Positions 1-7,419 of a stretch of DNA of 64,000 nt are shown in pieces. A program made the position numbers and the translations under genes. The notes under the pieces are model-generated. The model worked only from the letters and a program-made list of their open reading frames with translations. It was not told where the DNA came from and searched no databases. This DNA is from an uncultured Christensenella sp. (GTDB lineage: Bacteria > Bacillota > Clostridia > Christensenellales > Borkfalkiaceae): NCBI GenBank assembly GCA_910587015.1, contig CAJUME010000016.1, positions 4,511 through 68,510 on the forward strand. Reading direction: 5' to 3'. The number at the start of each line of letters is the position of its first letter. The first letter of the stretch is position 1.

Positions 1-2631
1 CGGCGAATTAGGATAAAGCCCCGTACCGTAGCCCAGCTTTTTCAGCTTAGCGCCCGTAAGAATTTTTGTTGCCAAATCAACCATAGGCACGCCCGTGACC
101 TTGGATATATAGGGAATTGTCCTTGATGCTCTGGGGTTCACCTCTATAACGTAAAGCTCGTTATGGTAAATGAGGTACTGAATATTGATAAGTCCCTTGG
201 TTTTTAAGGAAATTGCAAGCTTGGTGGAAATATCCACAACCTTTTTAAGCATTGCATCGCTTAAATTATAAGGCGGATAAACGGCGATTGAGTCGCCGCT
301 GTGCACGCCCGCGCGCTCGATATGCTGCATAATTCCGGGGATAAGCACGTCTATTCCGTCGGAAATTGCGTCAACCTCAAGCTCTGTACCCATAAGATAT
401 TTGTCGCAAAGCACGGGGTTTTCTATCTTCTGCGCCAAAATTACGTCCATATATCTTTCAATATCGTTCTGAGTGAACGCTATCGTCATATTCTGCCCGC
501 CGATAACGTACGAGGGCCGAAGCAATACTGGATAGCCAAGCTTCTCCGCCGCTTTAACGGCGTCTTCCTTGCTCATTACGGTAAGTCCCTTGGGGCGCGC
601 TATACCGAATTTTTCCAAAAGCTCATCAAAGCGCTCTCTGTCCTCGGCAAGGTCAACGCTGTCCGCAGGCGTGCCGAGTATGCGTATGCCCTTTTTATCG
701 AGATAGCTGCAAAGCTTTATTGCCGTCTGTCCGCCGAAGGTGATAACAACTCCGTAGGGCTTTTCAATGTCTATAACGTTCTGGACGTCCTCGGGCGTAA
801 GCGCCTCAAAGTAAAGCCTGTCGGCCGTATCAAAGTCGGTGGATACCGTCTCGGGGTTGTTATTGATTATTATAACCTCGTAGCCAAGCCTTTTAAGCGC
901 CCACACGCAGTGCACGGACGAATAATCGAATTCGATGCCCTGTCCAATTCTTATCGGTCCCGAGCCTATAACAATAATGCGTTTTTTACTGCTGTTTGCA
1001 ACAAACGGCTTTGCCTCGTCATGCTCCTTTTCGTCATAGGTTGAATAAAAATACGGCGTCTGAGCGGAAAATTCCGCGCCGCAAGTGTCAACCATTTTAA
1101 ATACGGCGTTTCTGTGAGCGGGCAGTTTATTGCCGGAAAGCTTTTCAAGCTCCTTATCGGGATAGCCAAGCTTTTTACCGCGGAAATACTGCTCTTTATT
1201 AATCTGCGTTCCGCTTATTTCTTTTTCGAAATCGGCAAGATTTTTAAGCTTGTTTAAAAACCACTCATCGATTTTGGTTATTTTATAAATTTCGTCTACC
1301 GAAACTCCGCGCTTTATCGCCTGATAAACTACGAAAAGACGCTCGTCCGTCAAATCGTAAAGTCTTTCATGAATTTCTTCGTCCGAAAGCTCCGCCATTT
1401 TGGGCAGATTTAGCGTACCCGCAGAAATTTCCGCACCGCGCACCGCTTTCATTATAGCCGTTTCGAAATTGGTGCCTATCGCCATAACCTCGCCTGTTGC
1501 TTTCATTCTTGTGCCGAGGTTGCGTTTTGCGTACAAAAATTTGTCAAACGGCCATTTTGGCAGCTTTACCACAACATAGTCGAGCGTAGGCTCGAAGCAC
1601 GCATAGGTTTTGCCTGTGACATCGTTTTTTATTTCGTCAAGCGTATAACCGAGCGCGATTTTAGTTGCAACCTTTGCGATAGGATAGCCCGTCGCCTTGG
1701 AAGCAAGCGCAGACGAGCGCGAAACTCTGGGATTTACCTCTATTACCGAATATTCGAAGGAGTCGGGGTTAAGCGCAAACTGACAGTTGCAGCCGCCTTC
1801 GATTTTCAGCTCGCTTATAATATCAAGCGAAGCCGTTCTCAGCATCTGATACTCTTTATCGGAAAGGGTTACGGCGGGCGCGATTACTATTGAATCGCCC
1901 GTATGTATGCCCACAGGGTCAAAGTTTTCCATAGAGCAGACGGTTAAAACGTTTCCCGCACCGTCGCGCAGTACTTCAAACTCGATTTCTTTCCAGCCGC
2001 CTATGTATTTTTCAATCAAAACCTGCGTGATAGGCGAAAGCATTAACCCGTTATGGGAAATGAGTTTAAGCTCTTCCTCATCCTTTGCAACTCCGCCGCC
2101 TGCGCCTCCAAGGGTGTATGCGGGACGTACAATTACGGGATAGCCTATTTTATCTGCAATTGCAAGGCATTCCTCAACAGTATAAGCTATATCGGAAGGC
2201 ACCACGGGCTGATTGATTTTTTCCATTGTCGCCTTAAACAGCTCTCTGTCCTCGGCGCGGTCAATCGATTCGAGATTTACGCCTATAAGCTTTACGCCGT
2301 ATTCGTCCAAAAATCCGCTTTTGGCAAGCTGACAGCCGAGCGTCAGCCCCGTCTGCCCGCCGAGCGAGGCAAGCAGGCTGTCGGGGCGCTCCTTAATAAT
2401 TATCCGCTTTAACGTATCGACCGTAAGCGGTTCAAGATAAATTTCGTCCGCAAGCGCCTTGTCCGTCATAATCGTTGCGGGGTTGGAGTTGCATAGAACA
2501 ACGTTAATGCCCGCGTCTTTTAAAACTCGGCACGCCTGCGCGCCCGCGTAGTCGAATTCGGCCGCTTGTCCTATCACGATAGGGCCGGAGCCTATAACAA
2601 GAACCTTTTTAATATCTTCTCTCTTAGGCAT
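1..2631 (-). CDS. carB: Carbamoyl-phosphate synthase large subunit (partial, C-terminus outside window)
   Basis: The large subunit makes carbamoyl phosphate from bicarbonate, ATP and glutamine-derived ammonia for pyrimidine and arginine synthesis. The minus-strand reading begins MPKREDIKKVLVIGSGPIVI and continues through two tandem ATP-grasp halves: the second starts near residue 520 with IVIGSGPIRIGQGIEFDYSS, and both halves carry the EVNPR signature. About 877 residues are inside the window; the allosteric MGS-like domain would lie beyond position 1. The ATG at 2629-2631 overlaps the end of carA by 8 bp, so the two are translationally coupled and share the leader and promoter upstream of carA. 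Identification is secure. Confidence 0.97.
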   Translation of the reverse strand, partial: MPKREDIKKVLVIGSGPIVIGQAAEFDYAGAQACRVLKDAGINVVLCNSNPATIMTDKALADEIYLEPLTVDTLKRIIIKERPDSLLASLGGQTGLTLGCQLAKSGFLDEYGVKLIGVNLESIDRAEDRELFKATMEKINQPVVPSDIAYTVEECLAIADKIGYPVIVRPAYTLGGAGGGVAKDEEELKLISHNGLMLSPITQVLIEKYIGGWKEIEFEVLRDGAGNVLTVCSMENFDPVGIHTGDSIVIAPAVTLSDKEYQMLRTASLDIISELKIEGGCNCQFALNPDSFEYSVIEVNPRVSRSSALASKATGYPIAKVATKIALGYTLDEIKNDVTGKTYACFEPTLDYVVVKLPKWPFDKFLYAKRNLGTRMKATGEVMAIGTNFETAIMKAVRGAEISAGTLNLPKMAELSDEEIHERLYDLTDERLFVVYQAIKRGVSVDEIYKITKIDEWFLNKLKNLADFEKEISGTQINKEQYFRGKKLGYPDKELEKLSGNKLPAHRNAVFKMVDTCGAEFSAQTPYFYSTYDEKEHDEAKPFVANSSKKRIIVIGSGPIRIGQGIEFDYSSVHCVWALKRLGYEVIIINNNPETVSTDFDTADRLYFEALTPEDVQNVIDIEKPYGVVITFGGQTAIKLCSYLDKKGIRILGTPADSVDLAEDRERFDELLEKFGIARPKGLTVMSKEDAVKAAEKLGYPVLLRPSYVIGGQNMTIAFTQNDIERYMDVILAQKIENPVLCDKYLMGTELEVDAISDGIDVLIPGIMQHIERAGVHSGDSIAVYPPYNLSDAMLKKVVDISTKLAISLKTKGLINIQYLIYHNELYVIEVNPRASRTIPYISKVTGVPMVDLATKILTGAKLKKLGYGTGLYPNSP

Positions 2632-3697
2632 TGCGCTTGCCCTCCTTCATATTTTCGATAAATCTGTCAAACAAAAACGCAGCGTCCTGCGGGCCGCCGC
2701 AGGCCTCGGGGTGGAACTGCACCGTGTATGCGTTCAGCTCGGGATAGTCGAAGCCCTCGCAGGTACCGTCGTTCGCGTTTATGTAGCTTAGCCGTCCCAC
2801 GTCCTTAAGACTTGAGGATATAACCTCATAGCCGTGGTTCTGGCTGGAAATATACACTCTGCCCGTTTCCATATTTTTAACCGGCTGGTTTGCTCCTCTG
2901 TGCCCGTATTTCATTTTCTTAGTCTTTCCGCCCATGGCAAGCGCAAAAAGCTGGTGCCCGAGGCAGATACCGAAAATGGGAATCTTACCCGCAAGCTTTT
3001 TAATGTTTTCAATAATGTCCTTATTTTCCGCGGGGTCGCCGGGGCCGTTGGTAAGCATAAGCCCATCGGGATTAAGCGCAAGAATTTGCTCTGCCGTATA
3101 GAATGACGGCACCTTAATGCAGTAACAGCCGCGCTTTACAAGCTCGCGCGTGATATTGTCCTTGGCGCCGAAGTCCCATACAACCGTTTTAAGACCATCG
3201 GGGTTACCGAAATATTCAACCTCTTCGCACGTTACGCTTTTTACCGCATTTTTAATAAAGTAGGAATATATTCCGCTAAGCTCCTGCAAGGGCTTCGAGG
3301 TTATTGCCGCGTTCATAACGCCCGCCTCGCGCACTATTTTAGTCAGCTCGCGCGTGTCAATGCCGTATATTCCTACAATGCCGTTCTCCTTCAGATATTC
3401 GTCAAGCGTCTTTTCGCATCTGAAATTTGAAGGCGCGTCACACTTCTCGCGCACGATATAGGCGGAAACCCAAGGCTTTTTGCTCTCGAAGTCGGGGGTT
3501 ATGCCGTAATTACCTATAAGCGGAAACGTTTGCGTTACTATCTGCCCGTAATAGCTGGGGTCGGTAAGCGTTTCAATATAGCCCGTCATACCCGTCGTAA
3601 AAACAAGTTCGCCCGTAACATCGCCGTCTGCGCCGAAACGACAGCCCTGAAACTGTTTGCCGTTTTGTAAAGTCAAATAAACCCTGCAATCCTTCAT
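2624..3697 (-). CDS. carA: Carbamoyl-phosphate synthase small subunit
   Basis: This is the glutaminase subunit that feeds ammonia to CarB. It has 357 residues, the normal family length. The N-terminal CarA-specific domain is followed by a class I glutamine amidotransferase domain with the nucleophile in GICLGHQLFALAMGG (about residues 240-255) and the His-Glu pair in QFHPEACGG near residue 330. The ATG at 3695-3697 follows a weak AAGGA site. It lies downstream of the structured leader at 3738-3873 and overlaps carB by 8 bp. Control by pyrimidine supply through that leader is an inference. Confidence 0.97.
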   Translation of the reverse strand: MKDCRVYLTLQNGKQFQGCRFGADGDVTGELVFTTGMTGYIETLTDPSYYGQIVTQTFPLIGNYGITPDFESKKPWVSAYIVREKCDAPSNFRCEKTLDEYLKENGIVGIYGIDTRELTKIVREAGVMNAAITSKPLQELSGIYSYFIKNAVKSVTCEEVEYFGNPDGLKTVVWDFGAKDNITRELVKRGCYCIKVPSFYTAEQILALNPDGLMLTNGPGDPAENKDIIENIKKLAGKIPIFGICLGHQLFALAMGGKTKKMKYGHRGANQPVKNMETGRVYISSQNHGYEVISSSLKDVGRLSYINANDGTCEGFDYPELNAYTVQFHPEACGGPQDAAFLFDRFIENMKEGKRNA

Positions 3698-3737
3698 TTT
3701 GTTATCCTTATTAAAATTTTTTCCGAGTTAAAATAAA

Positions 3738-3873
3738 GACTGATTTAAAAATAAATCAGTCAAAAAACAAACTATTGAAAAAACGAAGATTATCGGCGGT
3801 TGAAGCATAGCCGTCTGAAATAACCGATATGTTTAATTTTATTTTAATCTCAAAATTTCTCTTCATCTTCGTT
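3738..3873 (-). promoter_or_regulatory. carAB structured leader, putative attenuator
   Basis: In transcript order, arm AACGAAGAT (3873-3865) can pair with ATCTTCGTT (3790-3782), which is followed by a run of U. Inside it ATCGG and CCGAT (near 3824-3828 and 3792-3796) can pair. Downstream, GACTGATTTA and TAAATCAGTC (3761-3752 and 3747-3738) form a perfect 10-bp stem with a UUUU loop, then UUUAUUUU. Both hairpins lie between the promoter and carA, so either could stop transcription. I do not see a PyrR-binding-loop consensus. Function is inferred from position and structure. Confidence 0.55.
3756..3866 (-). CDS. Candidate carAB leader peptide (36 codons)
   Basis: A short ORF lies between the carAB promoter and carA. 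ATG is at 3864-3866, preceded by AAGG nine bases away, and TGA is at 3756-3758. The encoded peptide ends in a run rich in Phe and Leu (SDGYASTADNLRFF and a few more residues) because its 3' half crosses two U-rich tracts in the transcript. The start codon overlaps the 5' arm of one hairpin (3865-3873 with 3782-3790) and the stop codon sits inside a second, perfect 10-bp hairpin (3738-3761) followed by UUUAUUUU. This layout resembles translation-coupled attenuation leaders. No homology is claimed; the ORF could be fortuitous. Confidence 0.5.
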   Translation of the reverse strand: MKRNFEIKIKLNISVISDGYASTADNLRFFNSLFFD

Positions 3874-3883
3874 AACCTTATAA

Positions 3884-3912
3884 ATTATATTATAACGCTT
3901 TTTATAAGTCAA
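3884..3912 (-). promoter_or_regulatory. carAB promoter
   Basis: On the minus strand TTGACT (3907-3912) and TATAAT (3884-3889) are 17 bp apart, a near-consensus housekeeping promoter. The start site would be near 3877, which gives the leader transcript of about 180 nt before carA. Confidence 0.75.
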
Positions 3913-3926
3913 GCGAAATTCCGCAA

Positions 3927-4565
3927 TTAATACAGCGTTGTCAAAAAATCAAAATTTTTCAAGTCTTTTCTGCACTGCTTATAATCGGGTAAAATTTCGC
4001 CCACAAGCCGCCAGAATGCGTTTGAATGATTATGACAAATAGTATGGCAAAGCTCGTGAATTATAACGTAATCCTGCAAGCTTTTGGGGAGCATAAATAA
4101 TTTATAGTTAAATATAAGGTTATTCTGCGCATCGCAACAGCCCCATCTGCCGGTATAGTTTTTTACGGAAATTTCAGCGGGGTAAAATCTGTATTGCCTT
4201 GCAAGCTCCTCCACGCGTTCCTTAAAGTCCGCAAAAAAAGTTTTTATGTAAAGCGTGCAGATGTCCGCCTTGCTTTTTACAAAAACTCCCTCGGTCGTAA
4301 TCTCGTTTTTACCACAGATTGAAAGCGGAAATTTTGTGCCGCCTATATAAATGCTTTCAAGCTCTATAACGTCATCGTTTACAGCAAGCTTTTTGGAATT
4401 CCGCAAGACAACCTTCTCTATCCAGTCGGACTTGCTGTCAAGGAACTTTTCTATCGTTTTATCGTGCACTTCCCAGCCGCACCGCACGGTAATCTCGTTT
4501 TTTGCCGAAACTGAAACGGCGATGCTTTTTCTTGCCGAGCGCACAACGCGGTATTTATAAATCAC
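3927..4565 (-). CDS. YgjP/WLM-type zinc metallopeptidase (DUF45 family)
   Basis: The 212-residue protein has the DUF45/YgjP layout: an N-terminal beta-rich segment starting YKYRVVRSARKSIAVSV, the spacer GRWGCCDAQNNLIFNYKL, then the zinc site VIIHELCHTICHNHSNAFW (HExxH near residue 172, third ligand probably the His of NHSNAFW). These proteins are predicted metal-dependent peptidases of unknown substrate. It overlaps the 3' end of the acyl-ACP thioesterase gene by 11 bp, so the two are probably co-transcribed. No signal peptide or membrane segment is seen, so it is likely cytoplasmic. Confidence 0.9.
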   Translation of the reverse strand: MIYKYRVVRSARKSIAVSVSAKNEITVRCGWEVHDKTIEKFLDSKSDWIEKVVLRNSKKLAVNDDVIELESIYIGGTKFPLSICGKNEITTEGVFVKSKADICTLYIKTFFADFKERVEELARQYRFYPAEISVKNYTGRWGCCDAQNNLIFNYKLFMLPKSLQDYVIIHELCHTICHNHSNAFWRLVGEILPDYKQCRKDLKNFDFLTTLY

Positions 4566-5304
4566 CGAATTCCACCCTCATCTGAATTCTCGTTTCGCCG
4601 CCGACTCTGCCCTCGACATAATAGCAGCTATTACCCGCGTTGTGACGGTAAAGCTGTAAAATTTCATTTTCCTTGCATTGCTTAACATAGGTAATCTGAA
4701 CCTTTTTGATAAATCTGCCGCGCATTTCCTCTACGGAAAATACGTCCGTCAAAAAATCAGCGTACTTTGTGTTGTTGACGTGGAAATAATGGTCGTAATC
4801 GGAGTATTTAAGCACCCTTGAATAAACGGCAGCTTTATCGCCGTCCGCCAAGCTGTCTATTGCGGGAATTTTCCAGCTGTTGAACTCTACCGCCCGTTCG
4901 GTATTATACCCGTTGAAAAAGCCCTCGGCAAAATATTTTTCTATGGGCATAAATGAAAAATCATTCAGATTGACCATACACCAGCGCGCGCTGGCAACGC
5001 CTATTTTTTCGCCATTGCTGTAAAGTTCAAAATCGCGCAGAAAAATAAGATGTCTGGGCTTTAAGGGCCATGTATGCACCTCCAGCACTTCTCCTATTTT
5101 GACGGGGCGCGCAAGCTCTACATACCAGTTTGCAAGTATAAAGCCCATATTGTCGCCCTTAATATCGTCATAGCCGAAGCCGAGCTCGTCCGCAGACAGA
5201 CAGGACGATTCCTGCAAAATGCCTAAAAGAGCAGAAAGCTTTATATTGTCGAAGGCATCGGTATCCGTATACCTTATTTCGTAATTTTTTATATGTCTAT
5301 ACAT
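4555..5304 (-). CDS. Acyl-ACP thioesterase (FatA/FatB-like)
   Basis: The protein resembles bacterial acyl-ACP thioesterases (PF01643), which release fatty acids from acyl-carrier protein. It has two hotdog repeats: the first begins with MYRHIKNYEIRYTDTDAFDN and carries ANWYVELARP and RHLIFLRDFEL; the second has the typical YSDYDHYFHVNNTKYADFLTD segment with catalytic Asn and His. The ATG at 5302-5304 was chosen because AGAGG lies six bases upstream and this matches the family N-terminus; an earlier ATG at 5352 lacks that support. It is divergent from the padR-like gene and followed by the YgjP gene. Confidence 0.9.
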   Translation of the reverse strand: MYRHIKNYEIRYTDTDAFDNIKLSALLGILQESSCLSADELGFGYDDIKGDNMGFILANWYVELARPVKIGEVLEVHTWPLKPRHLIFLRDFELYSNGEKIGVASARWCMVNLNDFSFMPIEKYFAEGFFNGYNTERAVEFNSWKIPAIDSLADGDKAAVYSRVLKYSDYDHYFHVNNTKYADFLTDVFSVEEMRGRFIKKVQITYVKQCKENEILQLYRHNAGNSCYYVEGRVGGETRIQMRVEFGDL

Positions 5305-5383
5305 TTTTAACCTCTTTAACCTCGCCAAGCATTTTAGCACTTTTATAATCAAAAGTCTATAATTTTATCAAAAAACAGTCGAT

Positions 5384-5401
5384 TATGTGTGACATAGTAC
5401 T
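5384..5401. promoter_or_regulatory. Dyad motif TATGTGTGACATAGTACT, candidate PadR-type operator
   Basis: TATGT and ACATA (5384-5388 and 5392-5396) form an inverted repeat in the intergenic region between the thioesterase and padR-like genes. ATGT/ACAT half sites are typical of PadR-family operators. A copy identical at 17 of 18 positions lies at 51189-51206 upstream of a PNPOx-like gene. Confidence 0.5.
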
Positions 5402-5419
5402 TTTTATATTGATAAAATA

Positions 5420-5448
5420 TTGACATAATTTGTAGTTTATGGTAGAAT
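5420..5448 (+). promoter_or_regulatory. Promoter of padR-like gene
   Basis: Consensus TTGACA (5420-5425) and TAGAAT (5443-5448) are separated by 17 bp. A strong GGAGG site follows at 5462-5466 before the GTG start at 5476. Confidence 0.8.
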
Positions 5449-5475
5449 ATTGGTAAATTACGGAGGAAAACCTAA

Positions 5476-6891
5476 GTGGACGACGATATTATAAACGACG
5501 TTGAAGCTACACCTTCGGGCAATGACGGTGACAGTAAAAGCGCAATAAGCGCTGACCTTATAAGGGGTCATATAAACACGATAATTCTGCGCACTCTTTA
5601 CGAGCGCGACAAATACGGCTATGAAATTATCGAAGAAATAGAAACGCGCAGCCATGGACAGTATTCCTTAAAGCAACCCACGCTTTACAGCGCGCTTAAA
5701 CGTCTTGAAAGTCAGGGCTATATCAACGCATACTGGAAAACGGACGAGGTTTCGCAAGGCGGCAGAAGAAAGTATTATACGCTTACCGACAGCGGCAGAG
5801 AGATTGCTGAAAAAAATCAGGCCGAGTGGGAATATTCCAGAACGGTTATCGACAGTCTTATTTCCGATAAAAATTTTGATTTTTCCCAGCCCGCCCCCAC
5901 TGCAGTTGATTTCAAAATTCTTAAAAATTCAACTACAAGAGTACACTCTGCGCATGTCGAAGCAGAAGAAGCTGCAAACGTCGGACAAGCGGTTGCAAAT
6001 CAAAGCTTAAGCTCACCCGACAGCCACGCATACGAGGCTCAGCCCGCTGTGCAGCCGACTTATGCCGAGCCTGCCATTCAGCCACCCGTTGCACCCATTG
6101 CCTCAGCTCCCGCCCCTGCTCCCGCACCCGTGAGCGAGGTCAGCGAAGAAGAACGACGGAAATTGCACGAAAACTATTTAAGGCTTATATCCGAACCCGT
6201 GGAAAGGCCCGCAGAGCCTTCCATCGCGCCGAATGCAGAGGAAATAAATACCGAAAAGCTTATATACAACAACCGCCCCGAGGCAGAGCGTGATTACAGA
6301 AATTTAATTAATAATTTATTTATTAAGACAATTCAGCCGCATGCGGACGCTATTCCGCCCGAGCCCGTTCAACGACAGACAAAAACGGAACGTGTAAATA
6401 CAGTCCATTTCGACGATGTTTCCGCAAAATCGGAAAGCGACGGATTGACCGTAAATACCTCCGATTCAAACGAGGCGGGCTCCCGCAGAAAAAGATATAA
6501 CCTTGCGGCAAATCTTTTCAAAAGCTCGCTTATTGTTGCGGTAGTTATGCTGCTTGAATTTGCGCTTTGTCTGATTTTCAGAAAAGAGTTGAAGATTTCT
6601 CTTGCCTATCCATTTGTTATATTTGCTATTGCGGCGGCGCAGGCTTTGATTTTCGGCGTAATTCACGCGACAAATATTATAAAATCAACGACAAAACCGA
6701 CCTCGCTTACTTATCTGACGGCAGCAATCGTTGTTTCGGTCATTATCATTCTGATAATCTGCGTTGTTGCAATTTTGCTTAACACCGACTTCACCTCCGC
6801 GGCGGACATTATGTCGAACATTATAGTGCCCTCGCTTGTAACGCTTAATATCCCTCTGTTTGCAACACTGCTATGTCTTTTCAGCAGGTAA
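5476..6891 (+). CDS. PadR-family regulator fused to a C-terminal membrane domain
   Basis: The 471-residue product starts at GTG 5476, eight to nine bases after GGAGG. Residues 26-132 are a PadR winged helix (RGHINTIILRTLYERDKYGY, then LKQPTLYSALKRLESQGYI and the wing with GGRRKYYTLTDSG). A long Pro/Ala/Glu-rich linker follows (about 150-340, with repeats such as PAPAPAPVSE), then about four hydrophobic helices between 350 and 470. Ordinary PadR proteins are about 110-180 residues and soluble; this one would be anchored in the membrane with its DNA-binding head in the cytoplasm. The flavodoxin gene starts 3 bp downstream. A dyad at 5384-5401 may be its own operator. Confidence 0.9.
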   Translation: MDDDIINDVEATPSGNDGDSKSAISADLIRGHINTIILRTLYERDKYGYEIIEEIETRSHGQYSLKQPTLYSALKRLESQGYINAYWKTDEVSQGGRRKYYTLTDSGREIAEKNQAEWEYSRTVIDSLISDKNFDFSQPAPTAVDFKILKNSTTRVHSAHVEAEEAANVGQAVANQSLSSPDSHAYEAQPAVQPTYAEPAIQPPVAPIASAPAPAPAPVSEVSEEERRKLHENYLRLISEPVERPAEPSIAPNAEEINTEKLIYNNRPEAERDYRNLINNLFIKTIQPHADAIPPEPVQRQTKTERVNTVHFDDVSAKSESDGLTVNTSDSNEAGSRRKRYNLAANLFKSSLIVAVVMLLEFALCLIFRKELKISLAYPFVIFAIAAAQALIFGVIHATNIIKSTTKPTSLTYLTAAIVVSVIIILIICVVAILLNTDFTSAADIMSNIIVPSLVTLNIPLFATLLCLFSR

Positions 6892-6894
6892 GGT

Positions 6895-7365
6895 ATGAAA
6901 ATTCTTATCATTGTCAAATCAAAGCACAACGACAATACAATGAAGCTTGCAGAAGCCATGTCCGAGGTTGCTCCCGCAACCGTTATCGATATAGATTACG
7001 CCAAATTTTATAAGCTTTCCGATTATGACATTGTCGGCTTCGGTAGCGGAATTTATTTCGGCAGACACGCCAAAGAGCTGTTCGAGCTTATTAAAGTCTC
7101 AAACACGAAAAACAAATATTGCTTTGTTTTTTCAACCAGCGGTTCAAAAAATTATCAAAGGAACAACCGCGCGCTTATAAAATTGCTTGAAAAGAAAGAG
7201 AAAACGGTGCTTGGCTCGTTCGGATGTCAGGGACTTGACAAGTTCTTTATTTTTCGGCTTGTCGGCGGCATAAACAAAGACAGACCGAATACCGACGATT
7301 TCGATGCGGCGCAGAGTTTTATTAACAATATTATGACCGAATACAAAAATTTAAAAAATGATTAA
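6895..7365 (+). CDS. Flavodoxin-domain protein
   Basis: The 156-residue protein has the flavodoxin fold: MKILIIVKSKHNDNTMKLAEAM for phosphate binding of FMN, the strand-loop YDIVGFGSGIYFGRHAKEL, and CFVFSTSG before the third loop. It is closest in appearance to the short flavodoxins of the HemG/PF12724 type. The electron partner is unknown. It starts 3 bp after the padR-fusion stop codon and is therefore probably in the same transcript, ended by the terminator at 7370-7400. Confidence 0.85.
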   Translation: MKILIIVKSKHNDNTMKLAEAMSEVAPATVIDIDYAKFYKLSDYDIVGFGSGIYFGRHAKELFELIKVSNTKNKYCFVFSTSGSKNYQRNNRALIKLLEKKEKTVLGSFGCQGLDKFFIFRLVGGINKDRPNTDDFDAAQSFINNIMTEYKNLKND

Positions 7366-7369
7366 GCTT

Positions 7370-7402
7370 AAAGCCCCGTTGCAATCTGCAACGGGGCTTT
7401 TT
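7370..7402. terminator. Bidirectional terminator
   Basis: A perfect 14-bp stem (7370-7383 with 7387-7400, loop ATC) is flanked by A on the left and T on the right. It lies between the flavodoxin gene (plus) and rny (minus), which converge. Confidence 0.92.
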
Positions 7403-7419
7403 AATGCTGTTAAATTTAA

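Noticed and set aside
301..1044. Plus-strand open frame of 247 codons inside carB
   Set aside because: It is the complement of conserved CarB sequence and has no ribosome site or family.
3738..3873. PyrR-binding attenuator at carAB
   Set aside because: The typical conserved PyrR anti-antiterminator loop is not visible, so a different mechanism is preferred.
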